Assembly: GCA_025997275.1 (NCBI GenBank)
Contig: BNUJ01000004.1
Location: forward strand, 1-27,903
Length of the DNA stretch: 27,903 nucleotides
Source: Deferribacterales bacterium
Lineage (GTDB): Bacteria > Chrysiogenota > Deferribacteres > Deferribacterales > JAISNW01
Reading direction: 5' to 3'
In this document: positions 7,488-15,278 of the stretch, in pieces
Position numbering within the stretch: position 1 is the stretch's first letter
How the letters are laid out: every line of letters begins with the position of its first letter
Made by a program: the position numbers and the translations under genes
The notes under the pieces: model-generated
What the model was told of the DNA's origin: nothing
Seen by the model: the letters and a program-made list of their open reading frames with translations, nothing else
The model's database searches: none

Positions 7488-10440
7488 CTTTAGCCTTAAA
7501 GTTCCACGTAAACTGCAGGCTACCAGAGACGCCTTCACGCTGTCCCGTTGCTAGGTCTACATCAAAACTAGTTGATATGGGGAAACGTCTAGGCGTTATG
7601 TCAAAGCCTAACCCAGCCGCAAAGGTGCTACCCGTCAGGCTCGGCACCTCAATATCTCTATCAAACACAGTCGCCCTAGCCTTGCCGTTATGCTCATACT
7701 CATAAGCCAGCTTGATAGATGTCCAAAAGACATCGCTAAAACCATGCGACATTTGAACTCCCGCACGCGTGATAGTAGATAGCACATTTTCAAACTTTAT
7801 CTTATCACCAGCCACTTTAACGGTATCACCGAGCTGCATCGTCCAAAACTGCTTAACAAACGGAGTGAATGTCGTTCTAGCTCCTATAAACTGAATATGC
7901 CCAGCACCAAAGTGAATGGCAAAATACGGGGCAGACGCATCAAAGTCTGCGTATTCCTCAAAATCGTTAGACTCATAGCGCGTCTTATACATACCGCCTC
8001 TGATAGATGCCTCAATAAAGTTATCGCTTACAGACTGAAAACGCCCCATAGTGCCTAACCCTATATACTGGGTGTTGCCCTCGCTGTTGATAGCAGACGT
8101 AGTATTAAAACTATTGTATGAGTCATAGTCGGCTTGCCCATACTCTAAAAATTCGCCCGCCACCATCTCGCCATAGTCAAAAAGACGTTTTTTAGCCATT
8201 CCTGCGGCTATTGAAAACCCTATCGTATCAATATAAGAGCCTGTTTTATGGCGCATAGCATTGCCACCACTGCCAACGAACATGCCTGAGCCATCCCTTG
8301 TTGCTATAGTCATATTTTGAAGTGCATTCTCAGTAGCAACGTTTGCACCAAACTGCAATGCTGTCATGCCCGCTAAAAAACCCTCTGATAACGCTTTTGT
8401 CTGCGGGTTCACCCCATCGCTCATTACAGTCGCATATAGAACTCTTGCAGTGTTATAGCCTAATGCAACATCGTAAAGCAAAGTTATACCGCGAGTCGCC
8501 TGTATTATAGTCTCTTCTGCAGGACCATTTATTATGCTATTATTCGTTTCAATTATAGTAAAGGTGTCGCCTTGCTCAAATAGCGGAACACCCTTGCCAA
8601 TCTTTAACTTCAACGTAGAGTTGTCCTCAAACGTTACATCGTCAGCCATAATTATAGCATTTACATTGTTGACTGTTAAGTTAAACGTAGAAAAACCCCT
8701 GACACTTTTAGCCATTATCTCCTTAGTCACGTTGAGCGTATTGTTCAGGGTGGTAGTAGTGCCTCCAACAATATCAGCAGTGTCAAAAGTGCCGCCATTT
8801 ATGGTAAGCGTGTTGCCATTAGTCGTAAGACCGCTACCGACAATTACAGACGTGGTGAACGTGCCTCCGTTTATTATTATTGTATTGTTGTTAGCACTAG
8901 TGCCTGTGCCATCATCACGCGTCCAACCACCCGTCAGGCTCTCTATAGTTACATTTGGGTTAGACACTATAACGGTATTATTCCCCGCATGGCTGACATT
9001 GCTATCAGATGTTACGCCACCATAAGCAAGCTCAATGTGATATTCGCTATCACCCAAAAGCTCCAAAGTATTACCATCAGCCCTCGTAATACCATAGCCA
9101 CCCGCAACACCAGCAATAGTGGTATTGTCAATATTCTTTATAGTTAGCCTGTTACTAATTGCATAATCACCATAGCCACCAGTGGCTTGATAGGCAAGTG
9201 GGAGACTGGTAGTGGCAAACGTAACATTGTCCCCATCTATAACAACTGTATTTCCCGTTGCCGTAACATTATCGCTATAGCCACCATACACGCCCCCGAC
9301 AGCACCACTCATAAGGCTGACAGAGTTTCCACTGCTCGTGCCGTTGTCAGAATAACCGCCATATATACCGCCAGTAATATTATCAGCAACCGATATAGAT
9401 ACGCTATTGCCCCAAACGTCCCCAAGTCCACTCTTACCACCATATATATTGCCATCAACATTAGGAATAGCACCAAGTATTCTATTGCCTGTTAAAGATA
9501 CACTATTGCCTGTTGATGTCATATTATCGCTATAACCGCCATATATGTTGCCTATAATGCTACTATTATCATCTATAAAAACCCTGCTGTTAGACACACT
9601 GCCATTGACACTCCAACTGCCATATATATCGCCAGTAACACGGTTGGCATTGGCATTGTTGATAGTATGAATTACTAGAACCTCGTTGTTAGTCGCCGTG
9701 CCATTATCTGTGTAGCCACCATACATATTGCCGTCTATAGTGCCATTGTCAAGGCGGATGGTGTTGCCACTTGCACTTATAGTGCCACTACCGCCAATCA
9801 CACCAGTCGCACTCGTAACCGTTCCGCTCTCAATGCGCACAAGATTGCCTATAGCACTACCATTATCGCTACTCCCGCCTATAACATCGCCTGTTATAGC
9901 GGTAGCATCACGCACATAAACAATATTGCCTCGTGAGTCAAGCTGGCGCAAATCTCCCCGCACGGCACCGCCTATCACACTGCCAACTATCGTGGAGAGG
10001 TTATCTATATAAACAATATTGTTTTCCAGCTTTCCTGTGCCGTATCCCACACTGATAGCACCAGCTAATGTGTCAGTAGCCGTGACATTGTGACGTATTG
10101 TTAAGACATTATTGACAATGTCATAGCCATTAGGTCCCCCACTGCTACTGCCCGCAACTAGCGTCTCAATAAAACCAAAAGCTTCGCCCGTTATAACATT
10201 TACACCGCTTACATACCAGCTCAGTCCAGAGCCAGATGTATAGTTAGCACCATCGTAAGTATAGGTAAAATTATCCAATGAGTATGAGAGACCGTCAACC
10301 AAAATAGTTCCATTATTAAATTCATAAGTCACTGCAAATACGCGTGCGGTTGACAGGATAACGAACACCAGAGTGAGCACCAGCTTGGCTAGCGTGCGCC
10401 TAAAGCGAACTTTATCTGTGCTAAAAGACGCAACGAGCAT
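7468..10440 (-). CDS. Autotransporter AT2
   Basis: The predicted protein has 990 aa. A long signal peptide with a basic stretch (VRFRRTLAK) ends STARVFA at about residue 36 and is followed by VTYEF. The passenger carries a handful of GG/GGYSDNG-type repeats (for example GNMYGGYTDNG, GGVYGGYSDN) and then repeats of the INGGTF type. ALSEGFLAGM at about residue 680 marks the start of the translocator, with an autotransporter beta-barrel at about 700-981. Nine residues (KAKDVKANK) follow the usual terminal Phe. The barrel is nearly identical to that of AT3. The ATG at 10440 has AGGAG 10 nt upstream in a leader shared with AT3. The likely role is a surface-exposed or secreted passenger of unknown ligand. 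Confidence 0.85.
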   Translation of the reverse strand: MLVASFSTDKVRFRRTLAKLVLTLVFVILSTARVFAVTYEFNNGTILVDGLSYSLDNFTYTYDGANYTSGSGLSWYVSGVNVITGEAFGFIETLVAGSSSGGPNGYDIVNNVLTIRHNVTATDTLAGAISVGYGTGKLENNIVYIDNLSTIVGSVIGGAVRGDLRQLDSRGNIVYVRDATAITGDVIGGSSDNGSAIGNLVRIESGTVTSATGVIGGSGTISASGNTIRLDNGTIDGNMYGGYTDNGTATNNEVLVIHTINNANANRVTGDIYGSWSVNGSVSNSRVFIDDNSSIIGNIYGGYSDNMTSTGNSVSLTGNRILGAIPNVDGNIYGGKSGLGDVWGNSVSISVADNITGGIYGGYSDNGTSSGNSVSLMSGAVGGVYGGYSDNVTATGNTVVIDGDNVTFATTSLPLAYQATGGYGDYAISNRLTIKNIDNTTIAGVAGGYGITRADGNTLELLGDSEYHIELAYGGVTSDSNVSHAGNNTVIVSNPNVTIESLTGGWTRDDGTGTSANNNTIIINGGTFTTSVIVGSGLTTNGNTLTINGGTFDTADIVGGTTTTLNNTLNVTKEIMAKSVRGFSTFNLTVNNVNAIIMADDVTFEDNSTLKLKIGKGVPLFEQGDTFTIIETNNSIINGPAEETIIQATRGITLLYDVALGYNTARVLYATVMSDGVNPQTKALSEGFLAGMTALQFGANVATENALQNMTIATRDGSGMFVGSGGNAMRHKTGSYIDTIGFSIAAGMAKKRLFDYGEMVAGEFLEYGQADYDSYNSFNTTSAINSEGNTQYIGLGTMGRFQSVSDNFIEASIRGGMYKTRYESNDFEEYADFDASAPYFAIHFGAGHIQFIGARTTFTPFVKQFWTMQLGDTVKVAGDKIKFENVLSTITRAGVQMSHGFSDVFWTSIKLAYEYEHNGKARATVFDRDIEVPSLTGSTFAAGLGFDITPRRFPISTSFDVDLATGQREGVSGSLQFTWNFKAKDVKANK

Positions 10441-10530
10441 TACTAATATTCTCCTATTCTCACAAAGTCATTAAAATATTTCTCGTGTCATATCGGCAAA
10501 TATCCAAGCAATCTTTAGAGAATGCCATTC
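10441..10530 (-). promoter_or_regulatory. Conserved 90-nt leader of AT2
   Basis: This leader matches the AT3 leader (13581-13670) with 7 differences in 90 nt. Both hold the AGGAG site, a GAATGGCATTC palindrome 80-90 nt upstream of the start, and a weak promoter candidate (TTGCCG, 17 nt, TTTTAA). The G/C tract lies just upstream. Conservation alone may only reflect recent duplication. Confidence 0.5.
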
Positions 10531-10537
10531 TTTTCTG

Positions 10538-10550
10538 CCCCCCCCCCCCC
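10538..10550. repeat. 13-base C/G homopolymer between AT3 and AT2
   Basis: There are 13 consecutive C on the plus strand (G in the direction of transcription), 3 nt beyond the AT3 stop and about 98 nt upstream of the AT2 start. Tracts this long are prone to slippage. It replaces the CCCCCC-AGTA-GGGGG hairpin found at the same place upstream of AT3. Confidence 0.9.
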
Positions 10551-10553
10551 AGC

Positions 10554-13500
10554 TCATCGTTGTTTCTTAACCTTAACATCTTTAGCCTTAAAGTTCCACG
10601 TAAACTGCAGGCTACCAGAGACGCCTTCGCGCTGTCCCGTTGCTAGGTCTACATCAAAACTAGTTGATATGGGGAAACGTCTAGGCGTTATGTCAAAGCC
10701 TAACCCAGCCGCAAAGGTGCTACCCGTCAGGCTCGGTGCCTCAATATCTCTATCAAACATAGTCGCCCCATCTCTATAAAACAGAGTCGCCCTAGCTTTG
10801 CCGTTATGCTCATACTCATAAGCCAGCTTGATAGATGTCCAAAAGACATCGCTAAACCCATGCGACATTTGAACTCCCGCACGCGTGATAGTAGACAGCA
10901 TATTTTCAAACTTTATCTCATCGCCAGCCACTTTAACGGTATCACCGAGCTGCATCGTCAAAAACTGCTTAACAAACGGAGTGAATGTCGTTCTAGCTCC
11001 TATAAACTGAATATGTCCAACACCAAAGTGAATGGCAAAATACGGGGCAGACGCATCAAAGTCTACGTATTCCTCAAAATCGTTAGACTCATAGTGCGTC
11101 TTATACATACCACCTCTGATAGATGCCTCAATAAAGTTATCGCTTACAGACTGAAAATGCCCCATAGTGCCTAACCCTATGTATTGAGTTTTGCCCTCGC
11201 CGTTGATAGCAGACGTAGTATTAAAGCTATTGTATGAGTCATAGCCGGCTTGCCCATACTCTAAAAATTCGCCCGCCACCATCTCGCCATAGTCAAAAAA
11301 AACCTTTTTAGCTATTCCAGCGGCTATTGAAAACCCTATCGTATCAATATAAGAACCTGTTTTATAGCGCGTGGCATTGCCACCGGTGCCTACAAAAATT
11401 CCCGAACCTTTCTTTGTGGTTATAGCCATATTTTGAAGTGCATTCTCAGTAGCAACATTTGCACCAAACTGCAATGCTGTCATACCCGCTAAAAAGCCCT
11501 CTGATAATGATTTTAACTGCGGGTTCGCCACCAACCCATCGCTCATTACAGTCGCATATAGAATCTTTGCAGTGTTATAGCCTAATACAACATCGTAACA
11601 CAAAGTCATACCGCTAGTTGCCAGCATTCTAGTGCCATCTACAGGACCATTTATTATTATGCCATCACTCGTTTCAATTATAGTAAAGGTGTCGCCTCGC
11701 TCAAATAGCGGAGCACCCCTGCTAACCTTTAACTTCAAAATAGAATTATCTTCAAACGTCACATATTCTTCAGCCCTAATTACAGCATTTACAGTGTTGA
11801 CTGTTAAGTTAAACGTAGAAAAACCCCTGACACTTTTAGCCCTTATCTCTGTAGTTAAGTTGAACGTATTGTTCAGGGTGGTGGAAGTCCCCCCAACAAT
11901 AATAGCAGTGTCAAAAGTGCCACCATTTATGGTAAGCGTATTGCCATTAGTCGTAAGAGCGCTACCGACAATTACTCCTCCGATGAACGTCCCTCCGTTT
12001 ATTATTATTGTATTGTTGTTAGCAGTGGTATCTATGCCCCAATCTTGCGTCGAACCACCCGCCAGTCTCTGTACAATTACATTTGGGTTAGACACTATAA
12101 CGGTATTATACGACGCATGGCTGGGACTGTCTTCGGACTCTGTCTTGCCGCCATAGGCCCACCAGCCAATACGATATGCGCTATTACCCAAAAGCTCCAA
12201 AGTATTACCATCAGCCTCCGTAACACCTAAGCCACCCGCAACATTACGAATATTGCCAGCATTATTCATTATCACTAATTTGTTAGCAATTGCACTAACA
12301 CCACGGCCACCGGCTATTTGTGCTTCAAGACCGATAGTAAGATTAATATTAATATTCCCATCTATAAAAACTATGTTCTCCCTTGCAATGCCGTCACGGC
12401 TATATCCGCCATACACGTCCTCGAAAAAATTACCACTACTACTCCTAATGCTGACAGAGTTGTTGCTGCTCGTGCCGCTATCAGAATAACCGCCATATAC
12501 ATTGCCAGTAATATTATCAACAGCCGATATAAATACGTTATTGCCCGAAACGTCCCCAAGTCTGCTATAACCACCATATATATTGCCGGTATTACCATAT
12601 ATACTGCCGACAACATTAGGAGCACCAACTATGCTATTGCCTGTTAAAGATACACTATTGCCTGTTGATGTCATATTATCGCTATAACCACCATATATAT
12701 TACCTATGATGTTGACATTACCAAACATAGTAACCCAGCTGTTAGATACTTTGCCATTGCCACTCCAACTGCCATATATATCGCCAGTAATATGGGCACT
12801 ATCATTTCCATGAATTATTTGAACTCCGTTGTAAGTCGCCGTGCCATTATCTGTGTAGCCACCATACATATTGCCGTCTATAGTGCCATTGTCCAGACGA
12901 ACGGTGTTGTCACTTGCACTTATAGTGCCACTACCGCCAATCACACCAGTCGCACTCGTAATCGTTCCGCTCTCAATGTGCACAAGATTGCCTATAGCAC
13001 TACCACTATCGCTACTCCCGCCTATAACATCGCCTGTTATAGCGGTAGCATCATACACATAAATGCTATTGTTTCGTGAGTTAAGCCGGCGCAACTCTCC
13101 CCGCACGGCACCGCCTATCACATTGCCAACTATCGTGGAGAGATTGTCTATATAAACAGTATTGTTTTCCAGCCGTCCTGTGCCGTATCCTACACTGACA
13201 GCACCAGCTAATGTATCAGCCGTGACATTGTGACGTATCGTTAAAGTATTATTGACAATGTTATAGCTACCAGGTCCCCCATCGCTACTGCCCGCAACTA
13301 GCGTCTCAATACCACTCAAAGCTTCGCCCGTTATAACATTTACACCGCTTACATACCAGTTCAGTCCAGAGCCAGATGTATAGCTAGCACCATCGTAAGT
13401 ATAGGTAAAATCAGCCAATGAGTATGGAATACCGTCAACCAGAATAGTTCCATTATTAAATTCATAAGTCACTGCAAATACGTGTGCGGTTGACAGGATA

Positions 13501-13580
13501 ACGAACACCAGAGTGAGCACCAGCTTGGCTAGCGTGCGCCTAAAGCGAACTTTTATTGTGCTAAAAGGCGCAACGAACAT
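10554..13580 (-). CDS. Autotransporter AT3, paralogue of AT2
   Basis: The predicted protein has 1008 aa. Its signal peptide (FRRTLAKLVLTLVFVILSTA, ending HVFA) is almost identical to that of AT2. The passenger shares AT2's order of GGYSD-type and INGGTF-type repeats but is clearly diverged in the middle, with extra turns such as GSIYGNTGNIYGGYS. SLSEGFLAGM (about residue 693) and a barrel nearly identical to AT2's follow. A 24-bp duplication inserts 8 residues near the end of the barrel (RDGATMFDRD). After the terminal Phe there is an 11-residue basic tail (KAKDVKVKKQR). The ATG at 13580 sits in the shared leader. As the first autotransporter gene transcribed, it probably heads the group AT3-AT2-AT1. 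Confidence 0.85.
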   Translation of the reverse strand: MFVAPFSTIKVRFRRTLAKLVLTLVFVILSTAHVFAVTYEFNNGTILVDGIPYSLADFTYTYDGASYTSGSGLNWYVSGVNVITGEALSGIETLVAGSSDGGPGSYNIVNNTLTIRHNVTADTLAGAVSVGYGTGRLENNTVYIDNLSTIVGNVIGGAVRGELRRLNSRNNSIYVYDATAITGDVIGGSSDSGSAIGNLVHIESGTITSATGVIGGSGTISASDNTVRLDNGTIDGNMYGGYTDNGTATYNGVQIIHGNDSAHITGDIYGSWSGNGKVSNSWVTMFGNVNIIGNIYGGYSDNMTSTGNSVSLTGNSIVGAPNVVGSIYGNTGNIYGGYSRLGDVSGNNVFISAVDNITGNVYGGYSDSGTSSNNSVSIRSSSGNFFEDVYGGYSRDGIARENIVFIDGNININLTIGLEAQIAGGRGVSAIANKLVIMNNAGNIRNVAGGLGVTEADGNTLELLGNSAYRIGWWAYGGKTESEDSPSHASYNTVIVSNPNVIVQRLAGGSTQDWGIDTTANNNTIIINGGTFIGGVIVGSALTTNGNTLTINGGTFDTAIIVGGTSTTLNNTFNLTTEIRAKSVRGFSTFNLTVNTVNAVIRAEEYVTFEDNSILKLKVSRGAPLFERGDTFTIIETSDGIIINGPVDGTRMLATSGMTLCYDVVLGYNTAKILYATVMSDGLVANPQLKSLSEGFLAGMTALQFGANVATENALQNMAITTKKGSGIFVGTGGNATRYKTGSYIDTIGFSIAAGIAKKVFFDYGEMVAGEFLEYGQAGYDSYNSFNTTSAINGEGKTQYIGLGTMGHFQSVSDNFIEASIRGGMYKTHYESNDFEEYVDFDASAPYFAIHFGVGHIQFIGARTTFTPFVKQFLTMQLGDTVKVAGDEIKFENMLSTITRAGVQMSHGFSDVFWTSIKLAYEYEHNGKARATLFYRDGATMFDRDIEAPSLTGSTFAAGLGFDITPRRFPISTSFDVDLATGQREGVSGSLQFTWNFKAKDVKVKKQR
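10746..10793 (-). repeat. 24-bp tandem duplication in the AT3 barrel region
   Basis: Units 10746-10769 and 10770-10793 differ at a few positions. AT2 has one copy. The insertion adds 8 residues in what is probably a surface loop before the last beta-strands. Confidence 0.8.
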
Positions 13581-13670
13581 TACTAATATTCTCCTATTCT
13601 CACAAAGTCATTAAAATATTTCCCGCATCCTATCGGCAAATATCCAAGCAGCCTTTATAGAATGCCATTC
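13581..13670 (-). promoter_or_regulatory. Conserved 90-nt leader of AT3
   Basis: This is the counterpart of the AT2 leader, with the GAATGGCATTC palindrome at 13660-13670. Upstream of it, GGAGG followed by AAAGA and ATG could open a 12-codon reading frame (MAFYKGCLDICR, then stop). Confidence 0.5.
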
Positions 13671-13676
13671 TTTCCT

Positions 13677-13822
13677 CCCCCCAGTAGGGGGAAGAGCACT
13701 TAAGCTCTATAGGTGAGAGTTTTTCTTTTCAGTGTCCCCTTCGTATGGGGGGGGGGCTTAATGCTCCCCTTGTTAGCACTATATACATAGTGTCCCTCTC
13801 CCCCCAGTATGGGGGGGGGGGG
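13677..13822. repeat. Cluster of three C-run/G-run inverted elements
   Basis: Three related elements lie between the alcohol dehydrogenase gene and AT3. Element 1 is C6-AGTA-G5 (13677-13691). Element 2 is CCCC-TTCGTAT-G10, with the G run at 13747-13756. Element 3 is C6-AGTAT-G12 (13800-13822). Elements 2 and 3 share an AGTGTCCC lead-in; 1 and 3 share GAAGA after the G run. Each can fold into a C:G hairpin, and the G runs may also form quadruplexes. Small palindromes also occur (AGAGC 13693-13697 / GCTCT 13704-13708; CACTAT 13777-13782 / ATAGTG 13787-13792). No T-run follows in the direction of the genes, so they are not typical terminators. Confidence 0.75.
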
Positions 13823-13837
13823 AAGAAAACTACTCAG

Positions 13838-15253
13838 CTAGTCAATGAATACCACCGGTTTAATCAAATCTGCTGGTTTCTTATCCATCAGCAGAAATGC
13901 CTCCTCTATTGCGTCAAAGCCGTTAAAGCGGTGTGTAATCAGTTTTGTGGTATCAATCCTGCCATGAGCAAGTAGCGCAAGTAGCCTTGATATGCGCAAT
14001 CCGCCACCCGGACAAAAACCACCCCGCACATCAATGTTAGCCATACCCAGCCCCCACGCCCATGTCGGGATACTGAAAGTCTCTGATATATCATAGTAGT
14101 TGACACTGGCTATAACCCCGCCCGCCTTTACCATTAACATGGCGTCTCTCAACGTCTCTGCATTGCCGCCTGCTATTATTACCTTATCTACACTGCCACC
14201 AGCTATATCTTTGACCTGTTTAATCAAATCTGCTGGTTTCTTATCCATCAGCAGAAATGCCTCCTCTATTGCGTCAAAGCCGTTAAAGCGGTGTGTAATC
14301 AGTTTTGTGGTATCAATCCTGCCATGAGCAAGTAGCGCAAGTAGCCTTGATATGCGCAATCCGCCACCCGGACAAAAACCACCCCGCACATCAATGTTAG
14401 CCATACCCAGCCCCCACGCCCATGTCGGGATACTGAAAGTCTCTGATATATCATAGTAGTTGACACTGGCTATAACCCCGCCCGCCTTTACCATTAACAT
14501 GGCGTCTCTCAACGTCTCTGCATTGCCGCCTGCTATTATTACCTTATCTACACTGCCACCAGCTATATCTTTGACCTGTTTTACTATATCGCCATCTTTG
14601 TAGTTCACAATATCAGTTGCACCATATTCTTTAGCAATCTTAACGCAATTAGGACGCGTGCCGATAGCAATTAACTGCCCCGCTCCGCGTAGAGCCGCTC
14701 CCGCCACAGCCATAAGCCCTACTGGACCTATCCCGACAACTACAACTTTATGACCAAAACCAACTTCCGCCAGCTCTACCCCGTGAAACCCAGTACTCAT
14801 CATATCAACAGTCATCAAAGCTGCCTCTGGCTTCACATTATCAGGCAGTTTCACAAGATTTGCATCAGCCATATTCACGTGAAAATATTCTGCAAAAACG
14901 CCATCTTTAGCCGATAAGAACTTAAAACTGCCAAGTGGCGCATTATCGTGCGAATTATACCTGCCATCCTGAACCCCTTCGCCAAACCAGTCGGGCGTGG
15001 TGCAAGGGACAACCACCTTATCCCCCGCCTTAAACTTCGTTACTAGTTTGCCAACCTCAACCACTACGCCGATAGCCTCGTGTCCAAGTATTACGTTGTT
15101 CTTGTCGCCAGAGCCACCGTGCATAAAGTGCGTGTCAGATGAACATGGGGCAACTAACGTTGGACGCACTATGGCATCTAACTCGCCCGCTACAGGTTTC
15201 GGCTTTTCAAGCCAACCCGGATTGCCAATAGAAATAACGCCATAACCTTTCAT
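13838..15253 (-). CDS. NADP-dependent zinc alcohol dehydrogenase with an internal duplication
   Basis: Without the duplicated block this would be a 351-residue medium-chain alcohol dehydrogenase very like the Thermoanaerobacter secondary alcohol dehydrogenase (interconverts secondary alcohols and ketones). It has the MKG...SIG start, catalytic-zinc ligands C37 and H58/E59 (LGHEA), Asp near 149 (VDMMSTGFHG), the GIGPVG nucleotide motif and IGTRP, whose Arg fits NADP preference. The gene here encodes 471 aa because residues about 226-345 are repeated exactly. The duplication stays in frame and the normal C-terminus (DLIKPVVFID) is kept. Whether the longer protein folds is unknown. AGGAGA precedes the ATG; the gene is 25 nt downstream of trmB and may be co-transcribed with it. 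Confidence 0.88.
   Translation of the reverse strand: MKGYGVISIGNPGWLEKPKPVAGELDAIVRPTLVAPCSSDTHFMHGGSGDKNNVILGHEAIGVVVEVGKLVTKFKAGDKVVVPCTTPDWFGEGVQDGRYNSHDNAPLGSFKFLSAKDGVFAEYFHVNMADANLVKLPDNVKPEAALMTVDMMSTGFHGVELAEVGFGHKVVVVGIGPVGLMAVAGAALRGAGQLIAIGTRPNCVKIAKEYGATDIVNYKDGDIVKQVKDIAGGSVDKVIIAGGNAETLRDAMLMVKAGGVIASVNYYDISETFSIPTWAWGLGMANIDVRGGFCPGGGLRISRLLALLAHGRIDTTKLITHRFNGFDAIEEAFLLMDKKPADLIKQVKDIAGGSVDKVIIAGGNAETLRDAMLMVKAGGVIASVNYYDISETFSIPTWAWGLGMANIDVRGGFCPGGGLRISRLLALLAHGRIDTTKLITHRFNGFDAIEEAFLLMDKKPADLIKPVVFID
13858..14581 (-). repeat. Perfect 360-bp tandem direct duplication
   Basis: 13858-14217 is repeated base for base at 14218-14577, and identity runs 4 nt further at the right-hand end. 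I compared it line by line and found no mismatch. The period of 120 codons keeps the frame. Junction homology is only about 4 nt (GTTT). The unit must be very recent, or else an assembly artefact. Confidence 0.95.
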
Positions 15254-15278
15254 ACTTATTTCTCCTAATTATTCATAG

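Noticed and set aside
7488..7538. Upstream start for AT1 adding 17 residues
   Set aside because: It would overlap AT2 by 71 nt and spoil the signal peptide; the ATG at 7487 has a ribosome site and is matched by the vestigial start after AT3.
8534..9025. 163-codon plus-strand frame opposite AT2
   Set aside because: Valine/leucine-rich shadow of a repetitive coding strand, with a weaker counterpart opposite AT3; no start signals.
10505..10530. Sigma-54 promoter in the AT2 leader (TGGCA ... TTGCT)
   Set aside because: The GG-to-GC distance is 15 nt instead of the required 10.
13677..13822. CRISPR array or ordinary terminators
   Set aside because: Spacing and repeat length are irregular, there are only three divergent elements, and no T-run follows on the gene strand.
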